The notes under the pieces were generated by a model. It saw nothing but the letters and a program-made list of their open reading frames with translations, had not been told where the DNA came from and ran no database searches. Shown here piece after piece: positions 28,685-40,038 of a DNA stretch of 64,000 nt (its first letter is position 1; the number at the start of each line of letters is the position of its first letter). The stretch is from Marinobacterium halophilum (GTDB lineage: Bacteria > Pseudomonadota > Gammaproteobacteria > Pseudomonadales > Balneatricaceae). Both the position numbers and the translations under genes were made by a program. The stretch lies in contig NZ_PYGI01000022.1 in assembly GCF_003014615.1 (NCBI RefSeq), positions 1 through 64,000 of the forward strand, in the 5' to 3' direction.

Positions 28685-29683
28685 CTATTCATCAGAGCTT
28701 GTGTTGATCGCGCTCATCCTTAGCGTATGACCTGGCGTTTCGCCAAAGTAATCACGATAGGCTTTGGAAAAATTGCTGACATGGCTGTAGCCCACCGCAG
28801 CCGCAACCAGCTTTACCGGAACGCTTTCCTGCTCGATCAGTTCCCGTGCGCGCTCAAGCCGCTCACGGCGCAGAAACTCCCGGGGCGTACACTGTGCCGA
28901 TACCAAAAACAATTGGCTAAGCTGGCGCCGGGTAATGCCGAAGCGTTGGCATATATCATCTGCCTTGAGGGGCGCGTCCAGGTTGCTGCGGATGTAGGTC
29001 GTCAGGTTACTGAAAATCTGCTCCCCCCAAAGTGAGGCTCTGTCTTCGCACTCCGTATCGCCGGCCAGTATGGTTCGAGCCAGCTCCGCCAGAATAGACA
29101 TGGACACCCCTTCCAGCGCAATTTCCTGCAGCGGGTCGGATGCGCAGGTGCCGGGTGCAAACACATTGGCTAACAGACTGCGCAAGCGGGTGTTGACCGG
29201 CACTTCACGGCTGACAACTCCAGACTCGGGAAATGAGGAAAAGCAGGCGAGGGCGCCGGGCAGTGTCTCACCAAGCTGTTTGTGAAGGCCTGATATTTTA
29301 CCGGCCACCCCGATATGTCGAAGCGTCTGGCCGCCTTTCATAAGAAAACGGGTGCCGTTATCACGCACGCGGTAGACGATGCCGGACTGAGGCGTGATCT
29401 CGTATTGTTTGCCATCCGGGGTTTCCAGCAGCATTTCGCCGCTTAACAGGAGCACGCTGCAGAGCAGGTTAGGCAGTTCGGATTCGCCTGCGCTGGTATC
29501 GATCACACAGTCGCGCTGGACCCGGAATTCGGACCGATAAAGCCGCAGCACATCATTGAAATCAAAGCGTTGTATGCGTCCCATGCCGCCGCCATCCGGC
29601 AGGGGAAAGTCCTGGGCTTCAAAATCCCACAGGGCACGCTGATCGCTGTTCAGGTGTTCAAAGTTATCTTTGTTTTTATTCAT
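28685..29683 (-). CDS. AraC-family transcriptional regulator
   Basis: This 332-residue regulator has an N-terminal cupin-like sensing domain (about residues 40-200) and a C-terminal pair of AraC helix-turn-helix motifs at about 225-320, with KADDICQRFGITRRQLSQLF and the PREFLRRERLERAREL and VGYSHVSNFSKAYRDYFGETPG blocks. It is divergent from a second AraC-type gene, across a 151-base gap holding a CGCAT-AAAA-ATGCG hairpin at 29765-29778. No close target is evident on its own strand. Ligand unknown. Confidence 0.92.
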   Translation of the reverse strand: MNKNKDNFEHLNSDQRALWDFEAQDFPLPDGGGMGRIQRFDFNDVLRLYRSEFRVQRDCVIDTSAGESELPNLLCSVLLLSGEMLLETPDGKQYEITPQSGIVYRVRDNGTRFLMKGGQTLRHIGVAGKISGLHKQLGETLPGALACFSSFPESGVVSREVPVNTRLRSLLANVFAPGTCASDPLQEIALEGVSMSILAELARTILAGDTECEDRASLWGEQIFSNLTTYIRSNLDAPLKADDICQRFGITRRQLSQLFLVSAQCTPREFLRRERLERARELIEQESVPVKLVAAAVGYSHVSNFSKAYRDYFGETPGHTLRMSAINTSSDE

Positions 29684-29834
29684 TTCTGGCCAAGGGCTGA
29701 ATCAGTTGGGGGCAAAACCACAGAGTCCTTTTTACGCTACCAGAACTGATCGAGTGTTCAAAACGCATAAAAATGCGCGAAAATCATAAAACAGAATGCT
29801 TGCAGTGAAAATCAGTCACATGCATCGTTGATCG

Positions 29835-30797
29835 ATGAATGTTGAACGCAAGCAGACACATCATCAACTGGACGATGCCTCTCGGCAGGCGGCTGCTCAG
29901 CCCTGGCTTGATCTGGAAATGCATCAGTTAAGCCCGGGGCATTACCAGGGGGCGTGTGCAACGCTGACACTGGATGGCATGCATCTGGTACATGAGCACC
30001 AGAACCAGGCGGTCCACAAAAGGGGTGTCACCCAAGGCAACCTCTGCGCGCTGTCTATTGCGAAAACAGTCAGCCCCGGAATGCGCTTCTCCCAGTTTTT
30101 AAGCCCGATGGATTCCTGGCTATATTTTTTGCCCAAAGACGCGGAGCTGGATATCCGAGTGATGCCGGCAAGCGAAACCTTCTACCTCTGTCTCGATCAA
30201 GACAGTCTGCTGGACGGGGCGCGTATTCTTGGTCAGGGCGATGAGGCGCTGCGTCCTGAAGCGCCGCAAGCGTTCAACAGCAAGCTCACGGCCGGTCTGA
30301 TGGCTGATTTCAGCGCCTTGCTTCATCACCGCAACCCGGAAGGCCTGCTGCCCTTGGCCAACTGCGCCCGGCTGCTGCGTGATAGCGTTGTTGTTGCGCT
30401 CAGCCAGGCAACCGCGATCGATACCGGTGTCTGCCGCAGCGTCCGTGCCGGCTGGCGAGCCCAGCGGCTCGTTTCGACCGCCCGAGACTACATGGATGCC
30501 TGCCTCCAAGTGGGGCAGGTGCCCTCCATTACCGATATTTGCGCCACCACCGGCGTGTCGGAACGTACGCTGCAGTATGCCTTTCGCAGCACCATGCAGC
30601 TCACGCCCATTGCCTATCTGCGTACGCTCAGGCTCAACCGGGTACGTGCAGAGCTGTTAATCGCACTGCCGGCCCACACAACCGTCACCCGAGTCGCCAT
30701 GCGCTGGGGATTTGTCCATCTGGGCGAATTTTCCCAAGAGTACAAGCGCCTGTTCGGAGAACGGCCGTCAGAAACCCTCGTGCAACGCCCAGATTAA
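29835..30797 (+). CDS. AraC-family transcriptional regulator upstream of autotransporter
   Basis: This 320-residue regulator has an EutR-like N-terminal domain and a C-terminal AraC DNA-binding domain: SITDICATTGVSERTLQYAF, PIAYLRTLRLNRVRAELL and MRWGFVHLGEFSQEYKRLFGERPS. It ends 120 bases before the autotransporter start and on the same strand, so control of the autotransporter is plausible. The start has no clear ribosome-binding site, so initiation could be a few codons downstream. Confidence 0.9.
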   Translation: MNVERKQTHHQLDDASRQAAAQPWLDLEMHQLSPGHYQGACATLTLDGMHLVHEHQNQAVHKRGVTQGNLCALSIAKTVSPGMRFSQFLSPMDSWLYFLPKDAELDIRVMPASETFYLCLDQDSLLDGARILGQGDEALRPEAPQAFNSKLTAGLMADFSALLHHRNPEGLLPLANCARLLRDSVVVALSQATAIDTGVCRSVRAGWRAQRLVSTARDYMDACLQVGQVPSITDICATTGVSERTLQYAFRSTMQLTPIAYLRTLRLNRVRAELLIALPAHTTVTRVAMRWGFVHLGEFSQEYKRLFGERPSETLVQRPD

Positions 30798-30917
30798 GCC
30801 TAAGGGACAACCTCACTTTGCGGATTTCCGATAGTGGGCCAACACCTGTTTGACGATAATCCAGTATTAAAACTCGAGCCAGCCATCGGGCCATCAAGCG
30901 TTTACAGGGAGGTACTC

Positions 30918-33900
30918 ATGAATCACGCCTATCGTGTTGTCTGGAATCAGGCGCTTCAGGTCTGGATGGCGGTTGCCGAGATCAGCCGCAGTAAGGGTAA
31001 AACCAAAGCCTCGGTCCTGCTCAGCGGCCTGCTGCTGGGGGCATCGTCCGCCGGGGCGGTGGAGGAAACCTTTACCGCGGCGTCCGGGAATTGGTGGGTT
31101 GGTAGCAACTGGGAGGACGGCACGGCTCCGGTTTCCGATGATAATTTGCAGCTGAATTTCGAATATGTCGATTTTGAAAACGGAGATAAGTCGACCCACG
31201 ATCTTGGTAATTTGAAAGTAAACAGGCTCAATTTCTCCACCTCGAACCCGGTTTTCCCATTCATTGACATCGATGCGGCTAGTGTGGACGACAAACTCAC
31301 TTTTGCCGGGGGAAACGCAACGATTGATATGTCATCACCTTCGGATGCCAGCTTTGAAGTATATATTAACCCTAAGGTAGTGCTCGATAGCACCCTTACG
31401 GTAGCTACCAGTGATTCAACATCGAACAATACTGTCCTTGTTACTGGCGGCATATCGGGAGTCGGTGGGCTCAGGGTTTCAGAGGGCGTGGCCGTTCATC
31501 TGGCCGCCAATGATGGCGGGCTTTATACCGGCGACACCACCATAGAAGCAGGCGGGATTCTAGTGAATGCTTGGCGCACGCCCAACGCTCTTAGTGCTGC
31601 ATCCCGACATATCGTCAATGGCGAGCTCAGATTGCTCGAGTCTGGCGCCATCGGTGGTCTTGAAGGCAGTGGTCAGGTGACAATAGATGACGGGAAAAGC
31701 CTGGAAGTTCGCGTCCTGAATACCGACTCTGTTTTCTCTGGCGTTATAAGTGACTACTCAGGCTCCGGTAGTCTCAATAAAACCGGCAGCGGCACTCTGA
31801 CGCTCACCGGTGCCAACACCTACACCGGCGGCACCACCATTTCCAATGGCACCCTGGCCGTGCGCAATGGCGGCAGTATAAGTCATGGGGCGACAGGGCT
31901 AACGGTGGGAGACGTCGCTGGTCAGGCCGGGGTTCTGGAGATCGGGGCGGATAGCTCCGTGACGAGTCACCGGTCCTATATTGGCAATACTGGGGTGGTT
32001 CGTGTTGGTGGCAGTGGTGCGCGATGGGAGGTGATGGATGGGCTCTATATAGGACAAGACAGCGAAGGAACCCTGGAGCTCCACGATGGCGGTGAGGTTG
32101 ATATCACTGGAGAGCTGTATGTGGGGAGTAATGCTCCAGGCGTAGCTAGCCAAATCATCGTGGATGGCTCCGGGTCGGTTCTCAGAGGGGAGGAGTTGAG
32201 ACTGGGAAACAGTGACACCCTGACCCTGGCAAACGGTGGCTCAGCATCCCTTAATGATGGCAGTGGTGAGGTTCGTTTTGAGGGTAATTGGTCGACCAGT
32301 GGCACTCTGAATTTCGGCACCTACAACCTGGGGGAAGCCACCACGGCTGGCGTCCTACAAGCCGGCAGCATCAAAGCGGTGTACGGACTCAGCACCCTCA
32401 ATTTTAACCAGACCGATACCCTGAATTTGGAGGCCGATATTCTTGAGCATACGGGAACGGCCAGCGTTAACCAGCGTGGTATCGGCACCACCATCCTCAC
32501 CGGCACCAACACCTACACCGGCGAGACCCGCATCTCCAACGGCACCCTGTCAGTCCAGGATGGCGGCAGCATCAGCCATGGCGCTGCGCAGATGAGTGTG
32601 GGCGATACCGCCAGCCAGACCGGCACCCTTGAGATCGGGGCGGGCAGCTCTGTGACGAGTCACCGGTCCTCTGTCGGCTTAGGCGGTACCGGGGTGGCTC
32701 GCGTCGGTGGCAGCGGCGCGCTGTGGCAATTGACAGAACAACTTTACGTTGGAGTCCGTAGCGAGGGCACCCTGGAACTCCACGATGGTGGTGAGGTAGA
32801 GGTTGCCAGCGTGCTTTACGTGGGCACTAACCAGGGTGTAACTGGTCGGGTAACCGTGGATGGCGCCGGGGCGGAGCTCAGGGCGTGGCGACTGGTCGTG
32901 GGGGACCCTGGAAACGGCACCCTGACCCTGGCGAATGGAGGCACGGTTTCAGTTGACGAGGGCACTGGAACGGTTTATGTAGGCGCCCAAGTCAATGGGC
33001 ATGGCACCCTGAATTTCGGCGCCTACGACCTTGCTGATCCGACCACTGCGGGCGTGCTCGACGCTGACCGTCTCGAAATCGACCCTATTTATAGTGGAGG
33101 TACGGGCACCATCAATTTCAACCAGACCGACGACCTGAACCTGGCGGCCGATATCGTACAGGGCGGTGGAACGTCCAGCGTCAACCAGCGCGGCACCGGC
33201 ACCACCATCCTCACGGGTAACAATGCCTATACGGGTGGCACCACGGTCTCTGGGGGCACCCTACTGGTCAATGGCTCTATCGCCAACTCACAGACTATTG
33301 TCAGTGGCGGCGTGTTGGGTGGCAGCGGGTCGGTTGCGGGTGTGACGCTCAATGGCGGCACCCTGGCCCCCGGCAACTCCATCGGCACGCTCAGCACCGG
33401 TGATGTGACGGCTAACACCGGTTCTATCTTGCAATTCGAGGTGGACAGTAGTGGGGCCTCGGACACTTTGGCGGTGGCCGGTGGGGTGACCCTGAACGAT
33501 GGTGTGATCATCGACATCATTGCCCTGGATGCTCTAGACAGCCTGCCAATCCATAGCCAGCACACCCTGATCGATAATGATGGGGCAGATCCCATCGCTG
33601 GCAGCTTTACTCCGGGTACAGGCAGCCTCGGCAGTGACGGTGAACTGTTTTCTGTGCTTTCTACCACGGGCGGGGATGGCAACGACCTGGCGGCTGACAG
33701 TTACCGTACCGGCATTACCCTTGCCGATGGCGCTACCTTCAGTGATGACCTGGCCTTTCCGGATCACTTCCCCGGTTTTACGTTTACCGTGGAGAGCGCA
33801 GACAGTGCAGCCTTTAGCGGCATTTTGGGAGAAAGCACCACGCCGGTATCCCTGAGCAAAAATGGCTCCGGTACCCTGGTTGTTACTGGAGCCAACACCT

Positions 33901-36332
33901 ACACCGGCGGCACCACCATCTCCAACGGCACCCTGGCCGTGCGCGATGGCGGCAGCATCAGCCATGGCGCTGCAGTGATGACCGTGGGTGATACTGCAGG
34001 ACAGACGGGCACTCTGGAAATTGGGCCGGGAAGTCTTGTCGCTAGTGCGCAAGCCACCATTGGGCAAGCAGGCGCGGGTGAGGTCGATATTGGCGGTACC
34101 GGTGCCCATTGGCAGGTTGATGGTCGCATCGATATGAATAGCGGCGGTTCTGGCATCCTGAGAATTCATGACGAAGGTGTTGTGGACGTCGCCCACGAGT
34201 TACGTGTTAGTTCTGACTCTGCGGTAAGGGTCAGTGGTCCTGGGTCTTCGCTGAATGCCGATAGTCTGTGGGTTGGGCTACGTGGCAGTGGTTCGTTGAC
34301 ACTGGAAAATGGCGGCAATGTATCGGTTGGAGAAGGGGGTCTATACCTGTCGGGGGACGACGGTACAGGGGTGCTCAATTTTGGCGGGTACGATTTGTCT
34401 GTCGCAAGTACTGCTGGGTCACTTGGAGCCGATACTATTGTAGTCGGTTCGGATGATGGGGGTGGTATGGGTATTATCAATTTCAACCAGACCAATACCC
34501 TGACTCTGGCGGCTGATACGAGAGAGAGTCGCGGTTCGGGTAGCGTTCATCAGCGTGGTAGCGGCACAACCATCCTGACCGGCACACACTATTACACCGG
34601 CGATACCACCATTTCAGATGGCACTCTGCTGGTTAATGGCTCTATCGAACGTTCATCGATCAACGTCAACGGCGGTACCCTCGGTGGCAGCGGGTCGGTG
34701 GGTAACGTCACCGTCAACAGCGGTACTATCACTCCGGGTAACTCCATCGGCACGCTCACGGTGGGCGGCGACTGGACCCTGGGGGCTGGGGCTACCTACG
34801 AGGTGGAACTGATCGGTGGCGGCACCACCGCCGGCACCCATAATGACCTGGTGGATGTGGCCGGTACTGCCACCATTGCTGATGGAGCCCTGTTCCATGT
34901 GACACCAGAGAATGGAACGGATACAGGGCGCACAGGCTATTCCGATGGTGCCATCTATACCGTGGTTCAGACAGGTAGCGGTTTGACCGTCAACGGCCAG
35001 CAGACCGTGACCGATGACTACGCCTACCTGGATTTCCGTACCGACGATGACGGCAATGCCTATTACCTGATCAGTGATCTGCGGGTCATCACGCCGCCAC
35101 CAGAGCCGGAGCCGGAACCGGAACCCGAGCCGGAACCGGAGCCAGAACCTGAGCCTGAGCCGGAACCTGAGCCTGAACCCGAGCCAGAGCCTGAACCGGA
35201 ACCTGAGCCTGAGCCAGAACCGGAACCTGAGCCAGAACCAGAACCTGAGCCTGAGCCTGAGCCGGAACCCATTCAGAGCTTCTGTCTCGATGGCATGTCC
35301 GGCAACCAGTGTCGTACTGGTGATAGCGCCTTCAGACTGGCAGCGGGGCATCCTATATATGATCAGGTTCTGAATATGAGTGAAGCTCAGGCAAGGGCGG
35401 CGTTGAATGCGTTGTCGGGTGAGCTGCATGCCAGTGCCCGCGCCCAGCTGGCGACCCAGAGCGACGGTATTCGCCTGGCGGCACTGGAACGGCTGCAGTA
35501 TGCCCCCAGGGATGAGAGCAGTGGTCTATGGTTCGACATGTTGTACGGCGACGCTGAACTGAATGGCAAGAGTGGCATCGCGACATTGGATAGCCAAAGC
35601 CGGGGCCTGTTACTGGGCGCTGATGGCCAACTGCAAAACGGCTGGCGCCTTGGGGTACTGGGTGGCTATCAGGACAGTAATATGGACCTTGCTGCGCGCT
35701 CATCCTCTGCGGAAGTGGATAGTCTGTATCTGGGTGTTTATGCCTCTCGTCACTGGGACAACAACTGGCACCTGGGCTTAGGGGCTACGTTCGGGCAGCA
35801 CCAGTTGCAAACGCAACGCCATGCGCTGGGCCAGACACTGAAAGCCGATTACGACGCCAGTAGCTGGCAAGCCTTTGCCGAAAGCGGCTATCGCTTCGAG
35901 TCTGATCATGGCTGGGTACAGCCGTTTGTGGGCCTGTCCTGGCTGAACCAGCGTAATGATAGGTTCACGGAATCTGGTGGCTCGGCGGCTCTGGCGGTGG
36001 AACGCACGGAGTCGAGTACCGGTTTTGCCAGTGTCGGTGTGCGCGGTGGCGCGGAGCTGGGCGCGGACCCTTTACCGGTTCGCGTGCAGGGCTCTGTCAG
36101 CTGGCGCCATGCTGTTGAGGATATTGATACGGTCAGTGAGCACCGCTTCCTGGGCGGTGACAGCCGCTTTACGATCAAGGGCGCGCCGATTGCCGAAAGT
36201 ACGGTTGTGCTGGATGCGGGGCTGGTTGTGCCGGTTTCAGAGAATACCGATATCAGCTTTGGCTACAGAGGCGAACACTCGGACGAGAGTGATGTGCAGG
36301 AAGGGTATATTCAGATGAGTGTGCGCTTCTAG
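30918..36332 (+). CDS. Type V autotransporter adhesin-like protein
   Basis: This 1804-residue outer-membrane autotransporter begins with an extended signal peptide ([25 protein letters not shown]) and a cleavage site near SSAGAVEE. The passenger is a beta-helix made of repeated PATR blocks with [27 protein letters not shown] and GGSISHGA motifs. A (Pro-Glu)28 linker precedes a C-terminal 12-strand barrel of about 290 residues ending in the usual Val-Arg-Phe. ATG 30918 has GGGAGG upstream; an open frame from 30834 has none. No protease or lipase catalytic motif is seen, so an adhesin or biofilm role is inferred. Confidence 0.93.
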   Translation: MNHAYRVVWNQALQVWMAVAEISRSKGKTKASVLLSGLLLGASSAGAVEETFTAASGNWWVGSNWEDGTAPVSDDNLQLNFEYVDFENGDKSTHDLGNLKVNRLNFSTSNPVFPFIDIDAASVDDKLTFAGGNATIDMSSPSDASFEVYINPKVVLDSTLTVATSDSTSNNTVLVTGGISGVGGLRVSEGVAVHLAANDGGLYTGDTTIEAGGILVNAWRTPNALSAASRHIVNGELRLLESGAIGGLEGSGQVTIDDGKSLEVRVLNTDSVFSGVISDYSGSGSLNKTGSGTLTLTGANTYTGGTTISNGTLAVRNGGSISHGATGLTVGDVAGQAGVLEIGADSSVTSHRSYIGNTGVVRVGGSGARWEVMDGLYIGQDSEGTLELHDGGEVDITGELYVGSNAPGVASQIIVDGSGSVLRGEELRLGNSDTLTLANGGSASLNDGSGEVRFEGNWSTSGTLNFGTYNLGEATTAGVLQAGSIKAVYGLSTLNFNQTDTLNLEADILEHTGTASVNQRGIGTTILTGTNTYTGETRISNGTLSVQDGGSISHGAAQMSVGDTASQTGTLEIGAGSSVTSHRSSVGLGGTGVARVGGSGALWQLTEQLYVGVRSEGTLELHDGGEVEVASVLYVGTNQGVTGRVTVDGAGAELRAWRLVVGDPGNGTLTLANGGTVSVDEGTGTVYVGAQVNGHGTLNFGAYDLADPTTAGVLDADRLEIDPIYSGGTGTINFNQTDDLNLAADIVQGGGTSSVNQRGTGTTILTGNNAYTGGTTVSGGTLLVNGSIANSQTIVSGGVLGGSGSVAGVTLNGGTLAPGNSIGTLSTGDVTANTGSILQFEVDSSGASDTLAVAGGVTLNDGVIIDIIALDALDSLPIHSQHTLIDNDGADPIAGSFTPGTGSLGSDGELFSVLSTTGGDGNDLAADSYRTGITLADGATFSDDLAFPDHFPGFTFTVESADSAAFSGILGESTTPVSLSKNGSGTLVVTGANTYTGGTTISNGTLAVRDGGSISHGAAVMTVGDTAGQTGTLEIGPGSLVASAQATIGQAGAGEVDIGGTGAHWQVDGRIDMNSGGSGILRIHDEGVVDVAHELRVSSDSAVRVSGPGSSLNADSLWVGLRGSGSLTLENGGNVSVGEGGLYLSGDDGTGVLNFGGYDLSVASTAGSLGADTIVVGSDDGGGMGIINFNQTNTLTLAADTRESRGSGSVHQRGSGTTILTGTHYYTGDTTISDGTLLVNGSIERSSINVNGGTLGGSGSVGNVTVNSGTITPGNSIGTLTVGGDWTLGAGATYEVELIGGGTTAGTHNDLVDVAGTATIADGALFHVTPENGTDTGRTGYSDGAIYTVVQTGSGLTVNGQQTVTDDYAYLDFRTDDDGNAYYLISDLRVITPPPEPEPEPEPEPEPEPEPEPEPEPEPEPEPEPEPEPEPEPEPEPEPEPEPEPEPEPEPIQSFCLDGMSGNQCRTGDSAFRLAAGHPIYDQVLNMSEAQARAALNALSGELHASARAQLATQSDGIRLAALERLQYAPRDESSGLWFDMLYGDAELNGKSGIATLDSQSRGLLLGADGQLQNGWRLGVLGGYQDSNMDLAARSSSAEVDSLYLGVYASRHWDNNWHLGLGATFGQHQLQTQRHALGQTLKADYDASSWQAFAESGYRFESDHGWVQPFVGLSWLNQRNDRFTESGGSAALAVERTESSTGFASVGVRGGAELGADPLPVRVQGSVSWRHAVEDIDTVSEHRFLGGDSRFTIKGAPIAESTVVLDAGLVVPVSENTDISFGYRGEHSDESDVQEGYIQMSVRF
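35100..35270 (+). repeat. (Pro-Glu)28 hexanucleotide repeat linker
   Basis: These 171 bases encode 28 Pro-Glu pairs and a final Pro (residues 1395-1451 of the autotransporter). The DNA is a degenerate CCN-GAR hexamer tandem with mixed third positions. It sits exactly between the passenger and barrel, as a rigid, negatively charged periplasmic/surface spacer. Changes in repeat number would keep the frame. Confidence 0.95.
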
Positions 36333-36345
36333 TCCAGAAGCATGG

Positions 36346-36410
36346 TCATGGCAGGCGCAAAGCGATATTGCCTGCCATGACGGAGCCTGGCACCGGAGTC
36401 GGTGTCAGGC
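36346..36410. terminator. Two hairpins between convergent autotransporter and ychF genes
   Basis: TCATGGCAGGC (36346-36356) pairs perfectly with GCCTGCCATGA (36370-36380), and GCCTGGCACCG pairs with CGGTGTCAGGC at 36385-36410. Neither has a T-run; they lie where transcripts of both directions should end. Confidence 0.55.
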
Positions 36411-36417
36411 GATGGGC

Positions 36418-37509
36418 TTATACGTTGAAACGGAAATGCACGACATCGCCATCCTTGACGATGTATTCCTTGCCTTCCAGACGCCAGCGACCGGCATCTT
36501 TTGCACCCTGTTCGCCGTTATGGGCGATGAAATCATCGTAGCTGATCACTTCGGCACGGATGAAGCCTTTCTCGAAGTCGGTGTGGATCACACCAGCCGC
36601 CTGAGGGGCGGTTGCGCCGATTTTGACGGTCCAGGCGCGGACTTCCTTCACCCCGGCGGTGAAATAGGTCTGCAGGCCCAGCAGGCGGTAGCCAGCGCGG
36701 ATGACACGGTCCAGGCCCGGCTCTTCCATGCCCATCTCCTGCAGGAATTCGACTTTCTCGTCATCTTCCAGCTCAGCGATTTCGGATTCCAGCTTGTTAC
36801 AGATGGCAACCACTTCGGCACCTTCGGAAGCCGCCAGTTCCTTCACCTGATCCAGGTGCGGGTTGTTCTCGAAGCCGTCCTCAGCCACGTTGGCGATGTA
36901 CATCGTCGGCTTGGTGGTCAGCAGGTGGAAGGTTTGCACCAGCTTCTGCTCGTCTTCGTTAAGGCCCAGGCCGCGTACCGGCAGACCTTCGGCCAGGTGC
37001 GGGATCATTTTTTCCAGCAGGGCCTTGGCTGCAATCGCTTCCTTGTCGCCGCCCTTGGCATTGCGCTGTACGCGCTGCAACTGCTTCTCGCAGGAATCAA
37101 GATCCGCCAGTGCCAGTTCCATGTTGATGGTTTCGATGTCGTCCAGCGGGTGGATACGGTTGGCGACGTGGATGACATTGTCGTCCTCGAAGCAACGCAC
37201 GACATGTGCAATCGCATCAGTCTCGCGAATGTTGGCGAGGAACTTGTTACCCAGGCCTTCACCCTTGGATGCGCCCGCCACCAGACCGGCGATGTCGACG
37301 AACTCCATGGTGGTCGGCAGTACGCGCTCGGGCTTGACGATCTCGGCCAGTGCGTTCAGCCGCGGGTCCGGCATCGGTACCACACCGGCGTTCGGCTCGA
37401 TGGTACAGAAGGGGAAGTTCTCGGCGTCGATGCCCGCTTTGGTCAGGGCATTGAAGAGCGTAGACTTGCCGACGTTAGGCAGGCCGACAATACCGCATTT
37501 GAAACCCAT
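36418..37509 (-). CDS. ychF: Ribosome-binding ATPase YchF
   Basis: This 363-residue Obg-family P-loop protein binds ATP rather than GTP. Motifs are the Walker [18 protein letters not shown], the [20 protein letters not shown] switch block and a C-terminal TGS domain. The NKLE element takes the place of NKxD, consistent with ATP preference. It is co-directional with pth, 21 bases downstream of it, an arrangement seen across many bacteria. AGGA precedes the ATG. Confidence 0.97.
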   Translation of the reverse strand: MGFKCGIVGLPNVGKSTLFNALTKAGIDAENFPFCTIEPNAGVVPMPDPRLNALAEIVKPERVLPTTMEFVDIAGLVAGASKGEGLGNKFLANIRETDAIAHVVRCFEDDNVIHVANRIHPLDDIETINMELALADLDSCEKQLQRVQRNAKGGDKEAIAAKALLEKMIPHLAEGLPVRGLGLNEDEQKLVQTFHLLTTKPTMYIANVAEDGFENNPHLDQVKELAASEGAEVVAICNKLESEIAELEDDEKVEFLQEMGMEEPGLDRVIRAGYRLLGLQTYFTAGVKEVRAWTVKIGATAPQAAGVIHTDFEKGFIRAEVISYDDFIAHNGEQGAKDAGRWRLEGKEYIVKDGDVVHFRFNV

Positions 37510-37530
37510 GGTCAGATCCTGTGATTGAGG

Positions 37531-38118
37531 TTAGCCGTTAAAGCTGTGAAGCTGGTTCATTGCCCGTGCCCAGTCGCCGCCAACAGCAAGTGGCAGGGCG
37601 TGCAGAGCTTCATCAATTGCCGCCTGTGTTTTGTCGCGCTCGGATACGGGGGCCTTGCTCAGGACGAAATCGGAGACCTGAGCCGCACTTCCGGGGTGGC
37701 CGATGCCAACACGCAGGCGATAGAAATTCTTGTCATTCCCCAGTTGACTGATGATGTCGCGCAAGCCGTTGTGACCGCCATGGCCGCCGCCCAATTTCAG
37801 GCGTGCAGTGCCGGGCTGAATATCCAGCTCATCGTGAACAACCAGTATGTCACTGGTAGGAATCTTGTAGAAGTTGGCAAGTGCCGCCACGGCTTGTCCG
37901 CTGCGATTCATGTAGGTGGTAGGAATCAACAGGTGAACGGGGCGGTGGTCGATAATGACCTTGCCATATAGGCCGAAGAATTTCTTCTCCGCTTTCAGAG
38001 GGGTGTGCTGGTGGGCAGCAAGCTGCTCCACCAGCGCAGCACCAGCATTATGGCGGGTTTGGCTGTACTCTGCCCCAGGGTTACCGAGGCCGACGATCAG
38101 TTGAATCCGGTCTTTCAT
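37531..38118 (-). CDS. pth: Peptidyl-tRNA hydrolase
   Basis: This 195-residue enzyme recycles tRNA from dropped-off peptidyl-tRNA. [27 protein letters not shown] contains the catalytic histidine, and the [27 protein letters not shown] block is intact. Full length. It lies between rplY and ychF in the standard order, with 21-base gaps on each side. Confidence 0.97.
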   Translation of the reverse strand: MKDRIQLIVGLGNPGAEYSQTRHNAGAALVEQLAAHQHTPLKAEKKFFGLYGKVIIDHRPVHLLIPTTYMNRSGQAVAALANFYKIPTSDILVVHDELDIQPGTARLKLGGGHGGHNGLRDIISQLGNDKNFYRLRVGIGHPGSAAQVSDFVLSKAPVSERDKTQAAIDEALHALPLAVGGDWARAMNQLHSFNG

Positions 38119-38139
38119 GCCAGTGCCTGTCGCCTACGC

Positions 38140-38730
38140 TTACTTGGCTGCGCGGGCGCCACGCGGAGCGTAGCAGTAACCGATACTCTGGTCGTGGTCT
38201 TCACCGCGACGCAGGGCAACGATTTCAACACCTTCCGGCACGGTGATGTCAGAAGTGTGAGCAATCTGACCCAGTGCGATGTTGCTCAGATCAACTTCCA
38301 GAGCTTCCGGCAGATCTTTCGGCAGACACAGGATTTCGACAGTAGACGCTTCCTGAGCGAACTTGGCAGCGGCCTTGGCAGCAGCGGATTTTTCGAAGTT
38401 AACGAAAGCAACCGGTACCTGCAGCTTGATCTTCTGGTTGTCGTCGATGCGCTGGAAGTCAGCGTGCAGAACGACCGGCTTGGACGGGTGGCGCTGCAGG
38501 TCCTTGATGATGACCTTTTCAGTCTGACCTTCCAGGTTGATGTCCAGAATGGAAGAGTAGAAACCGTCTTCCAGCAGCATGCGGTACAGGTCTTTACCGA
38601 TTACGGAAACAGCTTTCGGTTCAGCAGAACCGTAGATGATGCCCGGTACCAGACCTTCACGACGCAGGCGGCGGCTCGCACCTTTCCCCTGATCGTTACG
38701 CGCAACTGCGTCAACAGTAAATTTAGCCAT
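38140..38730 (-). CDS. rplY: 50S ribosomal protein L25 / general stress protein Ctc
   Basis: This 196-residue protein is the long (CTC) form: an N-terminal L25 domain binding 5S rRNA (to about residue 92) and a C-terminal TL5-like beta domain. The N-terminal AVARNDQGKGASRRLRREGLVPGIIYG motif is characteristic. It is followed at 21 bases by pth. AAGG lies about 11 bases before the ATG. Confidence 0.95.
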   Translation of the reverse strand: MAKFTVDAVARNDQGKGASRRLRREGLVPGIIYGSAEPKAVSVIGKDLYRMLLEDGFYSSILDINLEGQTEKVIIKDLQRHPSKPVVLHADFQRIDDNQKIKLQVPVAFVNFEKSAAAKAAAKFAQEASTVEILCLPKDLPEALEVDLSNIALGQIAHTSDITVPEGVEIVALRRGEDHDQSIGYCYAPRGARAAK

Positions 38731-38795
38731 GTGATTGTTTACCTTATATATTAAAGCTGCATACCCCCGCGACCAGAAGCATGCAGCATGTGGGC

Positions 38796-38835
38796 GGCCC
38801 GTTATGGGCCTGTTAAGTCACGGGGCAAGCCCGTG
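38796..38835 (-). other. Paired hairpins after prs
   Basis: GGCCC/GGGCC (38796-38810) and CACGGG/CCCGTG (38819-38835) lie between the prs stop and rplY. They have no T-run, so are better seen as transcript-stabilising or weak termination structures inside the prs-rplY unit. Confidence 0.45.
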
Positions 38836-38853
38836 GTTCAGTGCCGGTTCCGG

Positions 38854-39795
38854 TTAGCGGAACATGGCGCTGATGGATTCTTCGTTGCAGACGCGACGCA
38901 GCGCTTCTGCCAACAGCGGCGACAGTGACAACTGACGAATCTTGTCACATTTCTGCGCCTGTTCGGACAGCGGGATGGTGTCGGAAACAACCATCTCATC
39001 CAGTTCCGAAGCGATAATGTTATTGATCGCAGGACCAGACAGTACCGGGTGCGTCACATAGGACACCACGCGGGCTGCGCCTTTTTCTTTCAATGCCTTG
39101 GCGGCTTTGCACAGTGTACCTGCTGTATCGCACATGTCGTCGACCAGGATACAGGTGCGGCCGGCAACATCACCGATGATGTTCATGACCTGAGCTTCAT
39201 TGGCGCGCTCACGGCGCTTGTCAATGATCGCCAGATCGCAATCCAGCTGCTTGGCCACGGCGCGGGCACGGACAACGCCGCCCACATCCGGTGATACCAC
39301 GATGACATCTTCGTACTGCTGGTCGATGATGTCGTCGAGCAGGATCGGCGAACCATAGACGTTATCGACAGGAATGTCGAAGAAGCCCTGGATCTGGTCA
39401 GCGTGCAGGTCGACGGTGAGAACACGGTCGATGCCAACGCTGGAGATCATGCTGGCCACGACTTTGGCGCTGATCGGCACACGTGCGGAACGCGGACGGC
39501 GATCCTGACGGGCGTAGCCAAAGTAGGGGATAACAGCGGTGATACGGGTGGCTGATGCGCGACGCATGGCGTCAGCGAAAACGATCAGCTCCATCAGATT
39601 GTCATTGGTCGGTGCACAGGTGGACTGGATGATGAACACATCCTTGCCGCGCACGTTTTCCTGAACTTCAACACTGACTTCGCCGTCACTGAAGCGGCCT
39701 ACGTGTGCTTTGCCCATGGGAATATCGAGGCGTTCGACAACTTTCTGAGCCAGCTCCGGGTTTGCATTGCCGGTGAAGACCATCATTTTAGACAC
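38854..39795 (-). CDS. prs: Ribose-phosphate pyrophosphokinase
   Basis: This 313-residue enzyme makes PRPP from ribose 5-phosphate and [18 protein letters not shown] at the N terminus, the [20 protein letters not shown] catalytic loop and the PRPP-binding [18 protein letters not shown] are intact. GTG 39795 with AAGG 8 bases upstream is the family start; the frame is open to ATG 39852, but that lies 7 bases from the mature 3' end of tRNA-Gln and would add 19 atypical residues. tRNA-Gln and prs form one transcript. Confidence 0.96.
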   Translation of the reverse strand: MSKMMVFTGNANPELAQKVVERLDIPMGKAHVGRFSDGEVSVEVQENVRGKDVFIIQSTCAPTNDNLMELIVFADAMRRASATRITAVIPYFGYARQDRRPRSARVPISAKVVASMISSVGIDRVLTVDLHADQIQGFFDIPVDNVYGSPILLDDIIDQQYEDVIVVSPDVGGVVRARAVAKQLDCDLAIIDKRRERANEAQVMNIIGDVAGRTCILVDDMCDTAGTLCKAAKALKEKGAARVVSYVTHPVLSGPAINNIIASELDEMVVSDTIPLSEQAQKCDKIRQLSLSPLLAEALRRVCNEESISAMFR

Positions 39796-39858
39796 GGCGA
39801 TTACCTTCTCGATTGCGTCGGAGTTTGATGTAGTAGAGAGGAAGTCAGTCATGGTAAT

Positions 39859-39933
39859 TGGCTGGGGTAGCAGGATTCGAACCTGCGCATGCTGGAATCA
39901 GAATCCAGTGCCTTACCGCTTGGCGATACCCCA
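39859..39933 (-). tRNA. tRNA-Gln (CTG), second copy
   Basis: This 75-base tRNA with encoded CCA has loop TTCTGAT. It differs from the copy at 28187 only by the first acceptor base pair. Linked to prs, as in related gammaproteobacteria. Confidence 0.97.
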
Positions 39934-39975
39934 GTCGTTCTCCTGTGGTGAGAACCACGCTCCAAGAAGGCGCAT

Positions 39976-40004
39976 ATTTTCTACAAGGTGCTGACCAAAA
40001 TCAA
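39976..40004 (-). promoter_or_regulatory. Promoter of tRNA-Gln-prs
   Basis: On the minus strand, TTGATT (39999-40004) and GAAAAT (39976-39981) are 17 bases apart, about 45 bases before the tRNA. Confidence 0.5.
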
Positions 40005-40038
40005 CCCCTGCAGCAAATTTGTTCCTGTTTTTCGACCA

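Noticed and set aside
35100-35270. Possible CRISPR or minisatellite
   Set aside because: The repeat is a coding hexamer without spacers; no CRISPR array is present anywhere in the window.
35063-35272. Antisense glycine-serine repeat protein
   Set aside because: It is only the reverse reading of the Pro-Glu repeat of the autotransporter.
36319-37524. Open frame of 401 codons opposite ychF
   Set aside because: ychF is full length with all motifs; the antisense frame has no domain and arises from codon bias.
39796-39852. Upstream extension of prs to ATG 39852
   Set aside because: The ATG lies within 7 bases of the mature tRNA-Gln end and the extra residues are not found in the family; the GTG start has a good ribosome-binding site.
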